In this document: positions 49,913-61,332 of the stretch, one piece after another
How the letters are laid out: each line of letters begins with the position of its first letter
Numbering within the stretch: position 1 is the stretch's first letter
Origin: Vagococcus teuberi
GTDB lineage: Bacteria; Bacillota; Bacilli; Lactobacillales; Vagococcaceae
Assembly (NCBI RefSeq): GCF_001870205.1
Contig: NZ_CP017267.1
Location: 1,538,501-1,602,500 of the forward strand
Direction: 5' to 3'
Length of the DNA: 64,000 bases
The notes under the pieces: model-generated
What the model saw: the letters and a program-made list of their open reading frames with translations, nothing else
Database searches by the model: none
Told to the model about the DNA's origin: nothing
Made by a program: the position numbers and the translations under genes

Positions 49913-50254
49913 TTAACCTTTATTAATCAACAGTGTTCCCGCTAAAATAAGTACGATACCAATGATTCCATATAAACTAATCTCTTCTTTTAAGACTACT
50001 GAGGATCCAACTAGTATCAATACATTTGTTATTCCCAATCCTAAAGGAACAATATAACTAACATCAGATTTTGAAATGATAATCATCCATAAAACAAAAC
50101 TTCCTAAATAACATAATAAACCCAAAATGCTTAATCCAGGAAAATTCATATTCAACTGATTATTAATGATTTTGATTGATAAATCTGATGAACCTAATTT
50201 AAACAAGATAATACCTGATGAAGATAGTACCACGTAAATAAGAAATAATATCAT
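49913..50254 (-). CDS. small four-helix membrane protein, SMR/EamA-like, probable lipid-sugar flippase
   Basis: A 113-residue protein with four hydrophobic segments. The end, LKEEISLYGIIGIVLILAGTLLIN, is the DMT-superfamily (SMR/EamA) signature, as in ArnE/ArnF and other small undecaprenyl-phosphate-sugar flippases. Its ATG overlaps the stop of the DUF2304 gene (ATGA, 50251-50254), indicating coupled synthesis. Given the neighbours, moving a lipid-linked sugar across the membrane is the likeliest role, but this is inference. Confidence 0.7.
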   Translation of the reverse strand: MILFLIYVVLSSSGIILFKLGSSDLSIKIINNQLNMNFPGLSILGLLCYLGSFVLWMIIISKSDVSYIVPLGLGITNVLILVGSSVVLKEEISLYGIIGIVLILAGTLLINKG

Positions 50255-50601
50255 TGATTCCTCTCCTTTTCTTCTGATTTTTCTTTTAAGATTGACACTT
50301 CTTGAATTAATTTTTTTATTTCATTACTTTGTTTGGTGATTTGTTTTGTAGAAGAAATCAGTTGAAGTAAACTAAACAACACTGCCATCACCAATAAGAA
50401 ATTAGACATTGTTTCAAATCCTAAAACCTTACTTAACGATTCTGGTATACTAGGAAATACAGCAAACACCACCATAATGAGAGCTACTGCTAACCACATC
50501 AATGAATATTCTAAGCTAAACGTAGATTTTCTAATAGAACGAACCACAAAAAATAAAAAAAGTAAGGAAAAAAGAATCATTGATAAGTATAATGCATCCA
50601 T
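50251..50601 (-). CDS. DUF2304 small membrane protein (GacJ-like)
   Basis: A 116-residue protein with three membrane segments (YLSMILFSLLFLFFVV, SLMWLAVALIMVVFAVFPS, FLLVMAVLFSLLQLISS) and a charged coiled-coil tail (about 88-116). The FSLEYSLMWLAVALIMV segment is typical of DUF2304. In group A streptococci the DUF2304-like GacJ binds and activates the GT2 enzyme GacI; here too the gene directly follows a GT2 gene (4-base gap). Confidence 0.75.
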   Translation of the reverse strand: MDALYLSMILFSLLFLFFVVRSIRKSTFSLEYSLMWLAVALIMVVFAVFPSIPESLSKVLGFETMSNFLLVMAVLFSLLQLISSTKQITKQSNEIKKLIQEVSILKEKSEEKERNQ

Positions 50602-50605
50602 TTCT

Positions 50606-51316
50606 CTAGTCCCCCTTATCCGACAGTAAAATAATAGACGTTAACACTTCGACCATGTAACGAACTGATTTAAATGGTGTAATAGAAGATTTTCCTTCTG
50701 TTCTTTCAAACATATTCACACCAATTTCTTTAACTCGTCTATTTTGTTTAATAAGAATAGCATTCGTCTCTGGTTCCGGATATTTTCGAGGATAGTTTTT
50801 AGCAAAATACTCAATAATTTGCTTATTAGCTGCACGATAACCCGAAGTCACGTCTAATATCGTCACACCTGTTCTCATTTTGATAAAAAATGAAATCAAA
50901 TTAATTCCCATTCGCCTAAATACAGATGTTTTAAACTCTGATGGTGATCCTTCAACAAATCTAGAGCCTATAGTAAAATCTGCTCCACTCTCCATAATTG
51001 GCGTAATTAAATGCTCTAAAGATTCGATATCATGCTGACCATCACCATCAAACTGTACAGCAATATCATAATTGTTATAATAAGCATATAGATAGCCTGT
51101 TTGCACAGCACCACCTATACCTAAATTATTAATTAAATGAATACTAGGAATATCATGAGTTATTAATAACTCTCTAGTATTGTCTTTAGAACCATCATTA
51201 ATCACAATATAATCTAAATCAAACGATATTTTTTTCTTATAATCTTCTATAGACTGAGCTGTTTGTAAGATACTTGCTGCTTCATTGTATGCAGGTATTA
51301 TAATTAGAACCTTCAT
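50606..51316 (-). CDS. GT2 glycosyltransferase, DPM1/GacI-like
   Basis: A 236-residue GT-A fold enzyme: IIPAYNEAASILQTAQSI at the start, the metal-binding region AVQFDGDGQHDIESL, and GSRFVEGSPSEF. This subgroup (dolichol-phosphate mannose synthase-like, GacI, CsbB) makes polyprenyl-phosphate sugars on the inner membrane face. It has no membrane tail of its own, matching dependence on a small membrane partner such as the DUF2304 protein next door. Sugar donor unknown. ATG 51314-51316 touches the rmlD stop. Confidence 0.85.
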   Translation of the reverse strand: MKVLIIIPAYNEAASILQTAQSIEDYKKKISFDLDYIVINDGSKDNTRELLITHDIPSIHLINNLGIGGAVQTGYLYAYYNNYDIAVQFDGDGQHDIESLEHLITPIMESGADFTIGSRFVEGSPSEFKTSVFRRMGINLISFFIKMRTGVTILDVTSGYRAANKQIIEYFAKNYPRKYPEPETNAILIKQNRRVKEIGVNMFERTEGKSSITPFKSVRYMVEVLTSIILLSDKGD

Positions 51317-52153
51317 CTACACTCTCCTTAAAAAACTTGTTAAAGCATCTGTCCATGTTGGAATCACAAAGCCTAATTGCTTTGTTTTATCTAAGTTTAA
51401 CACAGAATACATTGGTCGTTTTGCTATTTGTGGATAGTCACTTGAAGTAATTGGAAGTACTTCAACCTCAGTATCCTTTAAAATTTCTCTAGCAAATTCA
51501 TACCAACTGCACACGCCATCATTCGATAAATGATACATGCCACAAGGTGCATTTTCTTGAATCACAAACACCATAAATTCAGCCAAAGTCTTTGTCCACG
51601 TTGGACGACCAATCTGATCATTAATCACTGTTAATGTTGGATGAGTTTCCGATAATTTTTTCATTGTATAAACAAAGTTATTACCGTATTCACCAAACAC
51701 CCAAGATGTACGAATAATATAGTAATCATCTTTCATGATTGATTGCACAACTTCTTCACCTAACAATTTTGCCTTACCATATTCATTTTGTGGATTAGTC
51801 ACAGCGTTTGTTACATATTCATATGTGGTTTCTCCATCAAATACATAATCTGTACTAATATAGACTAATGTAGCCCCCACTTTTTTAGCTACATTAGCAA
51901 TATTTTCAGTTCCTGTTACATTAACATCATGATTAACCTCTTTGCCTTCATCTTCTGCTTTATCAACTTGAGTATAAGCTGCACAATGAAAAATGACAGC
52001 TGGGTTTATTTTTTTAACAACTTCTTCTACTTGTTCTTTATTTGTAATATCCAATGTTTCTTTCGTTGCGGCAATATATGGTAACTTTTTATCATCTAAT
52101 AAGTGACATAATTCTTGTCCCAATTGACCGTTGCTTCCTGTTACTAAATACAC
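51317..52153 (-). CDS. rfbD: dTDP-4-dehydrorhamnose reductase
   Basis: Final step of dTDP-L-rhamnose synthesis. The 278-residue SDR protein has the NADPH loop VTGSNGQLGQELC, STDYVFDGE, and the catalytic YGKAKLLGE. It is the last of the four rml genes in order A-C-B-D, directly before the GacI-like gene without a gap. Also called rmlD. Confidence 0.95.
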   Translation of the reverse strand: MYLVTGSNGQLGQELCHLLDDKKLPYIAATKETLDITNKEQVEEVVKKINPAVIFHCAAYTQVDKAEDEGKEVNHDVNVTGTENIANVAKKVGATLVYISTDYVFDGETTYEYVTNAVTNPQNEYGKAKLLGEEVVQSIMKDDYYIIRTSWVFGEYGNNFVYTMKKLSETHPTLTVINDQIGRPTWTKTLAEFMVFVIQENAPCGMYHLSNDGVCSWYEFAREILKDTEVEVLPITSSDYPQIAKRPMYSVLNLDKTKQLGFVIPTWTDALTSFLRRV

Positions 52154-52169
52154 CTACCTGTCACCTCTT

Positions 52170-53781
<1,612 letters not shown>

Positions 53782-54654
53782 TTATTTTCCCTCCTCAGCT
53801 AAACGAAGTAAATATTGACCATATTGATTCTTCTTCAAAGGTTGTGCAAGTTTTATCACATCTTCTTTAGTGATATAACCCATGCGATAAGCAACTTCTT
53901 CTAAACAAGCAACTTTTAAATTTTGTCGTTTCTCGATTGTTTCTATAAACATTGACGCTTCTAATAAAGATTCGTGCGTTCCTGTATCTAACCAAGAAAA
54001 TCCACGTCCCATCACTTCAACAGATAAGTCCCCTCTTTCAAGATACGCTTTATTCACATCAGTAATTTCAAGTTCTCCGCGTTCAGAAGGTTTTATATTT
54101 TTAGCAATATCAACTACATTATTATCATAGAAATAAAGTCCCGTCACTGCATAGTTAGATTTTGGATTTTCTGGTTTTTCTTCGATAGAAACAGCTCGCA
54201 TCTCTTCATCAAATTCCACCACTCCAAATCGCTCAGGATCGTTTACATGATAACCAAAAACAGTTGCTCCACTTTCTTTGCTAGAAGCACTTTGTAAAAG
54301 TTTAGACAGTCCTTGACCATAATAAATATTATCTCCTAAAATAAGACAAACAGAGTCATCTCCAATAAAATCTTCACCAATAATAAAAGCCTGAGCTAAG
54401 CCTTCTGGTTTTTCCTGAACAGCATAAGTTATACTTAATCCTAAGTCATGACCGTTACCCAGCAGTTCCTCAAATCTTGGAACATCTTGTGGGGTTGAGA
54501 TAACTAAAATATCTTTAATACCTGCTAACATTAATACTGATAATGGATAATAAATCATTGGTTTATCGTAAATCGGCATAAGTTGTTTTGATGTGACTTT
54601 TGTGACTGGATATAATCTTGTCCCAGATCCTCCAGCTAAAATGATTCCTTTCAT
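53782..54654 (-). CDS. rfbA: glucose-1-phosphate thymidylyltransferase
   Basis: First step of dTDP-rhamnose synthesis. I start at ATG 54652-54654 ([16 protein letters not shown]), which has TAGGAGTG upstream; three earlier codons belong to that site. The 290-residue protein has the nucleotide loop [13 protein letters not shown], the metal site [10 protein letters not shown] and [13 protein letters not shown]. Also called rmlA. It follows a GT2 gene by 20 bases. Confidence 0.96.
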   Translation of the reverse strand: MKGIILAGGSGTRLYPVTKVTSKQLMPIYDKPMIYYPLSVLMLAGIKDILVISTPQDVPRFEELLGNGHDLGLSITYAVQEKPEGLAQAFIIGEDFIGDDSVCLILGDNIYYGQGLSKLLQSASSKESGATVFGYHVNDPERFGVVEFDEEMRAVSIEEKPENPKSNYAVTGLYFYDNNVVDIAKNIKPSERGELEITDVNKAYLERGDLSVEVMGRGFSWLDTGTHESLLEASMFIETIEKRQNLKVACLEEVAYRMGYITKEDVIKLAQPLKKNQYGQYLLRLAEEGK

Positions 54655-54674
54655 TATTAACACTCCTAAAGAAT

Positions 54675-55460
54675 TTAATTATTTGAGTCTTGACTTTTTA
54701 CATAAAACTTCATAATAAAATCAGCTATATGTTTATTCCAAAATTTATTAAACATCATAATATCTTCTTGTGTTCTAATATTATCCTTAATAGTATTGGT
54801 TGTTTCAGATTCATCATGAATTCTATGTATCATTAACTCACTAGAGTCATATAAGAATCGTCCTTTTTTCATTCCTATATCATACCATGCTAGCCAATCT
54901 AATGATACTTTCATTTTTTCATCAAATTGAAAACCATTTAACTTTTTCATATTATAAGTAACTGCTGGACAGCAGATTGGATTTCCAAATCCTAAAACTC
55001 TTTTTCTCCAAAAATTGGATTTATTAAATACTGAAATTGTTTTAAGCATTACATTTTTAATCTTTAGATTCGTATTAATTGGAATCACTTCACCATTTTT
55101 CCATTCACGGTAATTTGAATAAGCAATTAAACCATCTTGATTCTTTTCGAATAATTTCATCATAGATTCAGTATAATTAGGTAAATACAAATCATCCTGA
55201 TGGGCAATTGTGGCATAGTCTGTTTCAACAAACGATAATGCATTATTCCAATCTTTACCAATAGATCCACCCTCTTTAGTAACTAAAGATATATCATATT
55301 TTTTACAGATACTTTCTATATATTCATTTGGTGTTGAGGTATACACTAACAGATTACTTTTCACTGTTTGATTTTTAAGTGATTCAATACAATTATCTAG
55401 AAAGGAGCTCTCTTTGTAAGCACATACAACAAATGTATGATTATTATTTTGCATCGTCAT
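54675..55460 (-). CDS. GT2-family glycosyltransferase
   Basis: A 261-residue GT-A enzyme: [24 protein letters not shown] at the start, then [14 protein letters not shown] with the metal-binding Asp pair, and [14 protein letters not shown] as the acceptor-side Asp region. No membrane segment. It probably adds a sugar, possibly rhamnose given the adjacent rml genes, to a cell-surface polymer; donor and acceptor cannot be read from sequence. ATG 55458-55460 has an AAGGGAG site. It appears to be the first gene of the polysaccharide unit. Confidence 0.8.
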   Translation of the reverse strand: MTMQNNNHTFVVCAYKESSFLDNCIESLKNQTVKSNLLVYTSTPNEYIESICKKYDISLVTKEGGSIGKDWNNALSFVETDYATIAHQDDLYLPNYTESMMKLFEKNQDGLIAYSNYREWKNGEVIPINTNLKIKNVMLKTISVFNKSNFWRKRVLGFGNPICCPAVTYNMKKLNGFQFDEKMKVSLDWLAWYDIGMKKGRFLYDSSELMIHRIHDESETTNTIKDNIRTQEDIMMFNKFWNKHIADFIMKFYVKSQDSNN

Positions 55461-55607
55461 AACTATTTTCTCCCTTTATTATTTATTTAAAGCTAATGAC
55501 ACATTCTTATTTATTTTAACTTAATACCATAAAAAAGAAAACCACTAGACTATTTTACTCAACAAAAGTTAAGTTATAATCTAATGATTTTCATTATCTG
55601 AAAAAGT

Positions 55608-57107
55608 CTAACCTTTTTCAACTACTCCGTTTTTTATCATTCTCATTTCAATTGCTTCAATTTTTTTACCAGTTGTGCCAGCTGGCCTACCTTCTTCTTT
55701 CCATGCTGACCAACCAACATCCTGTGAGTGTACGCGATATTGGATTCTTCGACCTGTTTTTAATAAGTCATCATTACTCGCAAAACACACACGTTGAATA
55801 GCTAGAGCTTGTCCAGTAGTACCTGTAATATCTGTACCTACCTCAACCCAACGTCCATTAATATCTTGGAAACTTGAACGGATAGAATTTTTCTCTCTAT
55901 TCCATCTAACATCAATCGCTTCTAATCGTCTGTTTTCTCCAGTTGTGCCAGATGTGTACTCTGTTCCAGCATAACCTAACCACCCTTTATCCGCTACATG
56001 AGATCTATACCATAGTCCTATTGCAGGATTAGGGTTTTGTTGGAAGTTACCTTTAATATTGCTATTACCCGTATTTGTATTGCTATTGATACTATTACCA
56101 CTAGTAGTCGGAGTTTTAGGCTGAGTGTATTTACCTGAGTAATCTGAAGAAATATCTAACGTCCCACTAATACCAGGAACAGTTAATTTTGATGACCATT
56201 GCCATGCTCCGTAATTACTATATTGTTGCTGACTACTCAATTGATAAGGATAAGCTGCAACCCATATATTTTTGTACCCTAATTTGTTAGGGTTAATTGC
56301 TCCACTGGTAATCCAATACGCTCCTACATAATGTGTCACATTTCCAAATCCTAATTCATTTAGTCGTTTTTGGAATGCTAAAGATGTTGCGTTATGGTCT
56401 GCTTTACCAAAAATTTTAGGATCTTCAATATCGTTCACCATAATTGTAGATTTATCTAACCCAAACCTAACCGCTGCTTGTGCAAAATAATCTGCTTCTA
56501 AGCGTGCTTGTGCATTATTACTGTGCCAACTATAATGATAAGCTGACACTTTAAGTCCTGCTTTTTTAGCATTATTAATCTGCCCTTGTGCAAGTGGATT
56601 GATATAACTAGTAGCTTCTGTTAATTTAACCACAACTCCCGTTACACCTGCATTTTTCAATGTTCTATACTGTTCAACCGATAACACACCATTATGTGAA
56701 GACACATCGATAAAACCTTTCTGTGGAGTATTTCTATCATATAATCCAATGTATGGAGTCCCTATTGCACGAGCACTTGGTTTTACATCATCGGGATACA
56801 AATCAGACCTATCTGAGGGAAATTCATTTTCTGTATCAGAAATCATTAATTCCAATGCTTCTTCTTCACTACTTCTTTTATTGTTTAAATCGCTTGAAGT
56901 TGTCGATGAATTATATGTTTCAGCTTCAACTGAATTAGACCCTGTTGTCGATGTTGATTCTTCCACTTTAAAAGTTTCAGTAGTAGATTCTGTCGCGATA
57001 GTCGATAAATCAGAATGAGTTGATTCAATATCATTCTGAGCATTAGCTAATACCGGCGTACACAACAAAGCTAAAGATAATACTCCTAATCTCACTTTAT
57101 AGTTCAT
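55608..57107 (-). CDS. secreted GH25 muramidase with three ChW repeats
   Basis: A 499-residue exported protein. Signal peptide about 1-23 (ending ANAQ), a Ser/Thr-rich linker to about 115, a GH25 lysozyme domain about 128-330 (KGFIDVSSHNG with Asp134; MVNDIEDP with Asp226 and Glu228 as the catalytic pair region), a short Asn/Thr linker, and three ChW modules about 360-495 (GW..., GTTG..., EAI pattern). GH25 cuts peptidoglycan glycan strands; ChW repeats are thought to bind the cell surface. It is one of two neighbouring ChW proteins, suggesting a shared anchoring target. Confidence 0.92.
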   Translation of the reverse strand: MNYKVRLGVLSLALLCTPVLANAQNDIESTHSDLSTIATESTTETFKVEESTSTTGSNSVEAETYNSSTTSSDLNNKRSSEEEALELMISDTENEFPSDRSDLYPDDVKPSARAIGTPYIGLYDRNTPQKGFIDVSSHNGVLSVEQYRTLKNAGVTGVVVKLTEATSYINPLAQGQINNAKKAGLKVSAYHYSWHSNNAQARLEADYFAQAAVRFGLDKSTIMVNDIEDPKIFGKADHNATSLAFQKRLNELGFGNVTHYVGAYWITSGAINPNKLGYKNIWVAAYPYQLSSQQQYSNYGAWQWSSKLTVPGISGTLDISSDYSGKYTQPKTPTTSGNSINSNTNTGNSNIKGNFQQNPNPAIGLWYRSHVADKGWLGYAGTEYTSGTTGENRRLEAIDVRWNREKNSIRSSFQDINGRWVEVGTDITGTTGQALAIQRVCFASNDDLLKTGRRIQYRVHSQDVGWSAWKEEGRPAGTTGKKIEAIEMRMIKNGVVEKG

Positions 57108-57180
57108 TTTACGTTTTATCTCCTTAAAAGTAATTTAACTAAATCCTACATTTACATAGAAATAAAAAACACTAGCTTTT

Positions 57181-59424
57181 TTATTTTATGACTATTGCTC
57201 TTCCAGCAAATTCTTCATTAAAGTCTTTTTCTGTTACCCAATATTTAGCACCTCTATCATATTTAGGGTGTTTTCCACCAGACATAGGTCCTGCTGATTC
57301 ACTATAGTATAATGGATCATATACTAAAAACTTATTATCTTTATATCCAACTACTACTTTTGCATGGTTTCTTACAGTATCTTTTTGATGAGAAGTATAC
57401 CCATAAAATAATACTGGGTTTCCGTCTATAATATGATTTTTAATTCCATTTGATGTAACACCAGTAATGTTATACACGTTTGGATACCATTTTTTCATAT
57501 ATTGCGTTAACGATTGAGGTGTAATAACCCAACCAAAACCGGCACCTGTATAAACATCACCTTTTTGCCCACCTTTATCAGCAGGATACATAGGTAAATT
57601 ATCTAAAGCGTATTTCATATCTACTGAAACACCTTTTGATCTTAGTAACATGGTCATAGAAGCTACAGCACATCCCCAAGGTGCATATATAGGAGCATAT
57701 TGACTCACATAAGGCACACTGGTAATTATATTAGATGTTTTCTTAACTCTAAATGAATCCCCTAATTTTCCAGGAGCACTTCCTCCTTTAGGTACCAATG
57801 TCACTTGTATAGCTTCTACATGATAAGCGTATCCTTCTGTTCCAGCAGATTGACCATTCTTAGCCCAACCTAACCAACCGAAATTTTGAGCATGCACACG
57901 ATAATAAACATCGTATATTTTACTTAGCTCTCCCGTTAGTCTAATTTGATATGCTTCCGTTGGTAATGCTCTTCCAACTGTTCCTGCAAGTTGTCCATTC
58001 TCAACCCAATCTTGCCAACCGATATTTCGAATATGTGATTTATACTGAATACTACCGCTAATAGTTTGATTTGGAACGGATAATTTTAATCCCTCTACCC
58101 ATAGATTTCTACCTGTTGTTCCAGCTACTGCGCCACTTGTAACAGCATTTTGCCATCCAATGTTTTTCACGTGTGTTTGATATGAAACTTGTTCACTTTT
58201 TAGAAAAGCATTTCCAAGAGCTGGAGCACTAGTATATTTAGGTATCAATCTAACTTCTATGGCTTCAACTTTAAATGCAAATCCTTGAGTCCCTGCAGAC
58301 TGACCATTTTTAGCCCAACCAAGCCAACCAACATTTGAAGAATGAACTCGATAATAAACATCGTAATTTTTCGCTAATTCACCTGTTAACTTTATTTCAT
58401 AAGCTTCTGTTGGTAGTGCTTTACCAACTGTTCCTGCTAACTGACCACCAGTAACCCAATCTTGCCAACCGATATTTCGAACATGGGCACGATATTGTAT
58501 ATTACCTGATTCCGCTGCATCGCTTAAATTAATTTTTAGACCTTCAACGCCTTTATTTCGACCTGTCGTTCCAGCAATTTTACCGTCTGAAACATTTGAT
58601 TGCCAACCGATATCTTGAACATGGGCTTGATAATTTAACGTAGTTTTTTTAACATAAGGAGTTTCTGTACTTGTTGGTGGTGTTTCATTTTTCTCCAATA
58701 ATTTAATTTCAATCGCTTGAACATTATATGCAAAACCTTCACTACCAGACATCTCTCCATTTTTAGCCCAGCCTAACCAGCCTAAATTTGTTGTATGAAC
58801 TCGATAATAAATATTATACTTTTCAGCTATTTCTCCTGTTAAACGAATTTGATATGCTTCTGTTGGCAATGCTTTACCAACTGTTCCTGCAATTTGTCCT
58901 TCTGAAGTCCAATTTTGCCAACCGATATTCCGTACATGAGAGCGGTATTCTATTCCGCCAGATAAATCTGAATTTGTTTTATCTAAGGAAATTTTTAATC
59001 CCTCTAAAGCTAAGTTTCTACCTGTTGTTCCAGCTAATTCTCCATTGTTTACTTCTTTTTGCCAACCTAAGTTTTGAATATGTGCTTCATACTTAATTCC
59101 TAATTTTTCATTTATTACAGCACGTGTTTTTTCTATTTCTTCTTTATTTTCTTCTGATGTATCCGTCGTTGTCGTTGCTGTTGTTTCATCCAAACTAGTG
59201 GTTTGCGTAGACATTTCTGATTCTGTTAATATACTATCTGACGTAGCGGATTCAAGCTGGTTATCTTGACCATTAATAACTTGTGATGAAGTCGATGTAT
59301 CACCATTTATTTTTTCTGACTTAGGTTCCTCAGAAGTATTTTCGGCCAAACCAATTACAGGATAAGTAGCTATATTAGCTAACAAAACCGTCAACATTAC
59401 ATAATTAAATTTTTTACTTTTCAT
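57181..59424 (-). CDS. secreted C39-like cysteine peptidase with nine ChW repeats
   Basis: A 747-residue exported protein. Signal peptide about 1-27, Thr/Ser-rich linker to about 105, nine ChW modules (about 110-546) arranged as three near-identical triads, and a C-terminal peptidase C39-like domain (about 565-747). The likely catalytic Cys is C585 (APWGCAVASM) and the His is H687 (NHAKVVVGY), with Asp following in VYDP. There is no transporter fusion, so it is a wall-bound enzyme and not a bacteriocin exporter. Substrate unknown; wall peptides or surface proteins are possible. It is followed by the GH25 gene with the same anchor type. Confidence 0.88.
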   Translation of the reverse strand: MKSKKFNYVMLTVLLANIATYPVIGLAENTSEEPKSEKINGDTSTSSQVINGQDNQLESATSDSILTESEMSTQTTSLDETTATTTTDTSEENKEEIEKTRAVINEKLGIKYEAHIQNLGWQKEVNNGELAGTTGRNLALEGLKISLDKTNSDLSGGIEYRSHVRNIGWQNWTSEGQIAGTVGKALPTEAYQIRLTGEIAEKYNIYYRVHTTNLGWLGWAKNGEMSGSEGFAYNVQAIEIKLLEKNETPPTSTETPYVKKTTLNYQAHVQDIGWQSNVSDGKIAGTTGRNKGVEGLKINLSDAAESGNIQYRAHVRNIGWQDWVTGGQLAGTVGKALPTEAYEIKLTGELAKNYDVYYRVHSSNVGWLGWAKNGQSAGTQGFAFKVEAIEVRLIPKYTSAPALGNAFLKSEQVSYQTHVKNIGWQNAVTSGAVAGTTGRNLWVEGLKLSVPNQTISGSIQYKSHIRNIGWQDWVENGQLAGTVGRALPTEAYQIRLTGELSKIYDVYYRVHAQNFGWLGWAKNGQSAGTEGYAYHVEAIQVTLVPKGGSAPGKLGDSFRVKKTSNIITSVPYVSQYAPIYAPWGCAVASMTMLLRSKGVSVDMKYALDNLPMYPADKGGQKGDVYTGAGFGWVITPQSLTQYMKKWYPNVYNITGVTSNGIKNHIIDGNPVLFYGYTSHQKDTVRNHAKVVVGYKDNKFLVYDPLYYSESAGPMSGGKHPKYDRGAKYWVTEKDFNEEFAGRAIVIK
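57787..59097 (-). repeat. three tandem ChW triads (about 450-base period) in the C39-like gene
   Basis: Residues 110-243, 264-395 and 415-546 are successive copies of the same three-module block: an AHxxxLGWQ module, an RNIGWQ(N/D)W module with GTVGKALPTEAY, and a YYRVH..GWLGWAKNG module. The strong resemblance between triads indicates duplication by whole blocks. Confidence 0.85.
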
Positions 59425-59443
59425 CTATAATCCTCCAAAATTA

Positions 59444-59974
59444 TCATTTACTTTCTAAATATGGAAAACTTATATCTCCATTTTTAATGACAAAAAAGCT
59501 TCCTTTATCATTATAATTATTGACTAGTTCAATAGAATAATTTGCTCCTAAACTTTCTGATACTGATTCTGAAAATCCACTTAATGAAGCAGATAAATCT
59601 TTAACCTGTTGTTCGCTATCAGGTGAGGGATTATTTACAAGCTCTAAAAATGTAGCCTCCACAGGACTATCCTTTTTCACTTCAAGTAAAAATCGTTCAT
59701 TTTTTTCATCAAAGCTTATGTCAAACATTTGTGATAAGCCTTGTTGTAAAGATTCTAAAGTAGCTTCAACAGTATCTTTTTTAGATAACGGTTCTAATTC
59801 ACTAGTTGTTGAATTTGTTACTTCTGTCGATTTTGTAGCATCTATAGACTCTGATGTTTCTGATGGAATCTCAGTTGACATTGCCGTATTTTTTTTCCCA
59901 CTATCACTTGAACATCCAACTAAAATAGATCCTAAAATACCAATCATCCCCACAAAAATAATATCTTTTTTCAC
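59444..59974 (-). CDS. putative lipoprotein of unknown function
   Basis: A 176-residue protein with a lipoprotein signal peptide: KKDIIFVGMIGILGSILVGC, lipobox LVGC with lipidated Cys21. A Ser/Thr/Glu-rich linker (about 22-62) is followed by a domain of about 110 residues rich in Leu, Ser and Asp (DTVEATLESLQQGLSQMFDI onwards) that I do not recognise. It lies 19 bases ahead of the C39-like peptidase gene, so the two are probably cotranscribed; it could be a partner or regulator of that enzyme. An AGGAGG site precedes ATG 59972-59974. Confidence 0.7.
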   Translation of the reverse strand: MKKDIIFVGMIGILGSILVGCSSDSGKKNTAMSTEIPSETSESIDATKSTEVTNSTTSELEPLSKKDTVEATLESLQQGLSQMFDISFDEKNERFLLEVKKDSPVEATFLELVNNPSPDSEQQVKDLSASLSGFSESVSESLGANYSIELVNNYNDKGSFFVIKNGDISFPYLESK

Positions 59975-61314
59975 ATAGAACCTCCTTTTTAATGTACTTT
60001 TAAAAAAATTTTAACATATTATACATATTAATTTCAACTAAATTTCGGATTTTGAACATTTTTTGTTTTACTTTTTTCACGTGTTATGATTAACTACTTT
60101 TATTTTAAATAAAAAAAAAGACATATAGTTAACAAATAAGGCTCTATAATTTCTACTGTTGGTAACGAAAGTTACCAGCAGTTTTTAGTACACAAAAACA
60201 TGTGTTATCCGTTAGAATGAAATTGCGAAACAACAATCTAAGGAGGATACCACATGTCATACTCACAGACTATCAAAGATATCTTAAATATACTAGACCT
60301 AAATATTATTTTTAATGAAAATTGTTTGTCTACTAGGAAAATAAAGGGAGTTTTCTCTAGAGTATTTGAAGGTTTTTTAGATGAAACACCAGAATGTTGT
60401 CCTCATTGCGAAGAAAAGGATACACACATTATTAAGTGGGGATATACTGCTAGTTTAATTAAAGTTCCTGCTATTTCTGAATATGTTACATATGTTCAAT
60501 TAAAGAAACGTCGTTTCTTGTGCAAAGATTGTAAATCGACATTTGTTTTAGATACGCCTTTTGTTTCTAGAAACAATTCTATTTCTAACAATTTAAAACG
60601 TCTTGTTGCTAAAAAACTAACTTCTAAACAATCTATGAGTGACATTTCAAAACAAGCAAACGTTTCTACTTCAACTGTTTATCGGGTACTTAAAGAATGG
60701 TATCAACCCATTCAGAAATATAGTTATTCCTTACTAGCTGTCCTTTGTTTTGATGAGTTTAAATCTGTCAAAAAAGTAGCTGGATCTATGAGTTTTATTA
60801 TAATAGATGGTGACACTAAGGAGTTAATTGATATTTTACCTGATCGAAGATTACCTAAGATCGAGAAATACTTTAACGGATTCTCTTTATCTAACAGAGA
60901 ACAAGTGAAGTATGTTGTTTCTGATATTTATCAACCCTACATCATTTTAACTAAGAGACTTTTCCCTAACGCTAAAGTCGTTTTAGATAAATTTCATCTA
61001 GTTCAACACATTGGTAGAGCTTTTCAAAAAATACGAATTAGAATAATGAATCAATTAAAGCATAAAGATAATGGAATTATTTATAGACGAATAAAAAAAT
61101 ATTGGAAATTACTTCAAAAAAGTTATGGCAAACTAGACTTTATTCAACAACAATGGCACTCTTCATTTAAAACGTATCTTTCTGAAAAAGAATTACTTGA
61201 ACGCCTACTTACTTACAATGCTGAACTTACAGATGCCTATAATATTTATCAACAGATTTTAAGAGCTTTTCAAACAAAAGATTATTCTTTATTTGTAGAT
61301 TTAATCAATCAAAA

Positions 61315-61332
61315 AACTCTTTTTCAAGAGTA
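61315..61332 (+). repeat. 18-base target duplication, left copy
   Basis: AACTCTTTTTCAAGAGTA flanks the left end of the IS1182-family element and is repeated at 62868-62885. The duplicated site is itself partly palindromic (CTCTT/AAGAG). Confidence 0.85.
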
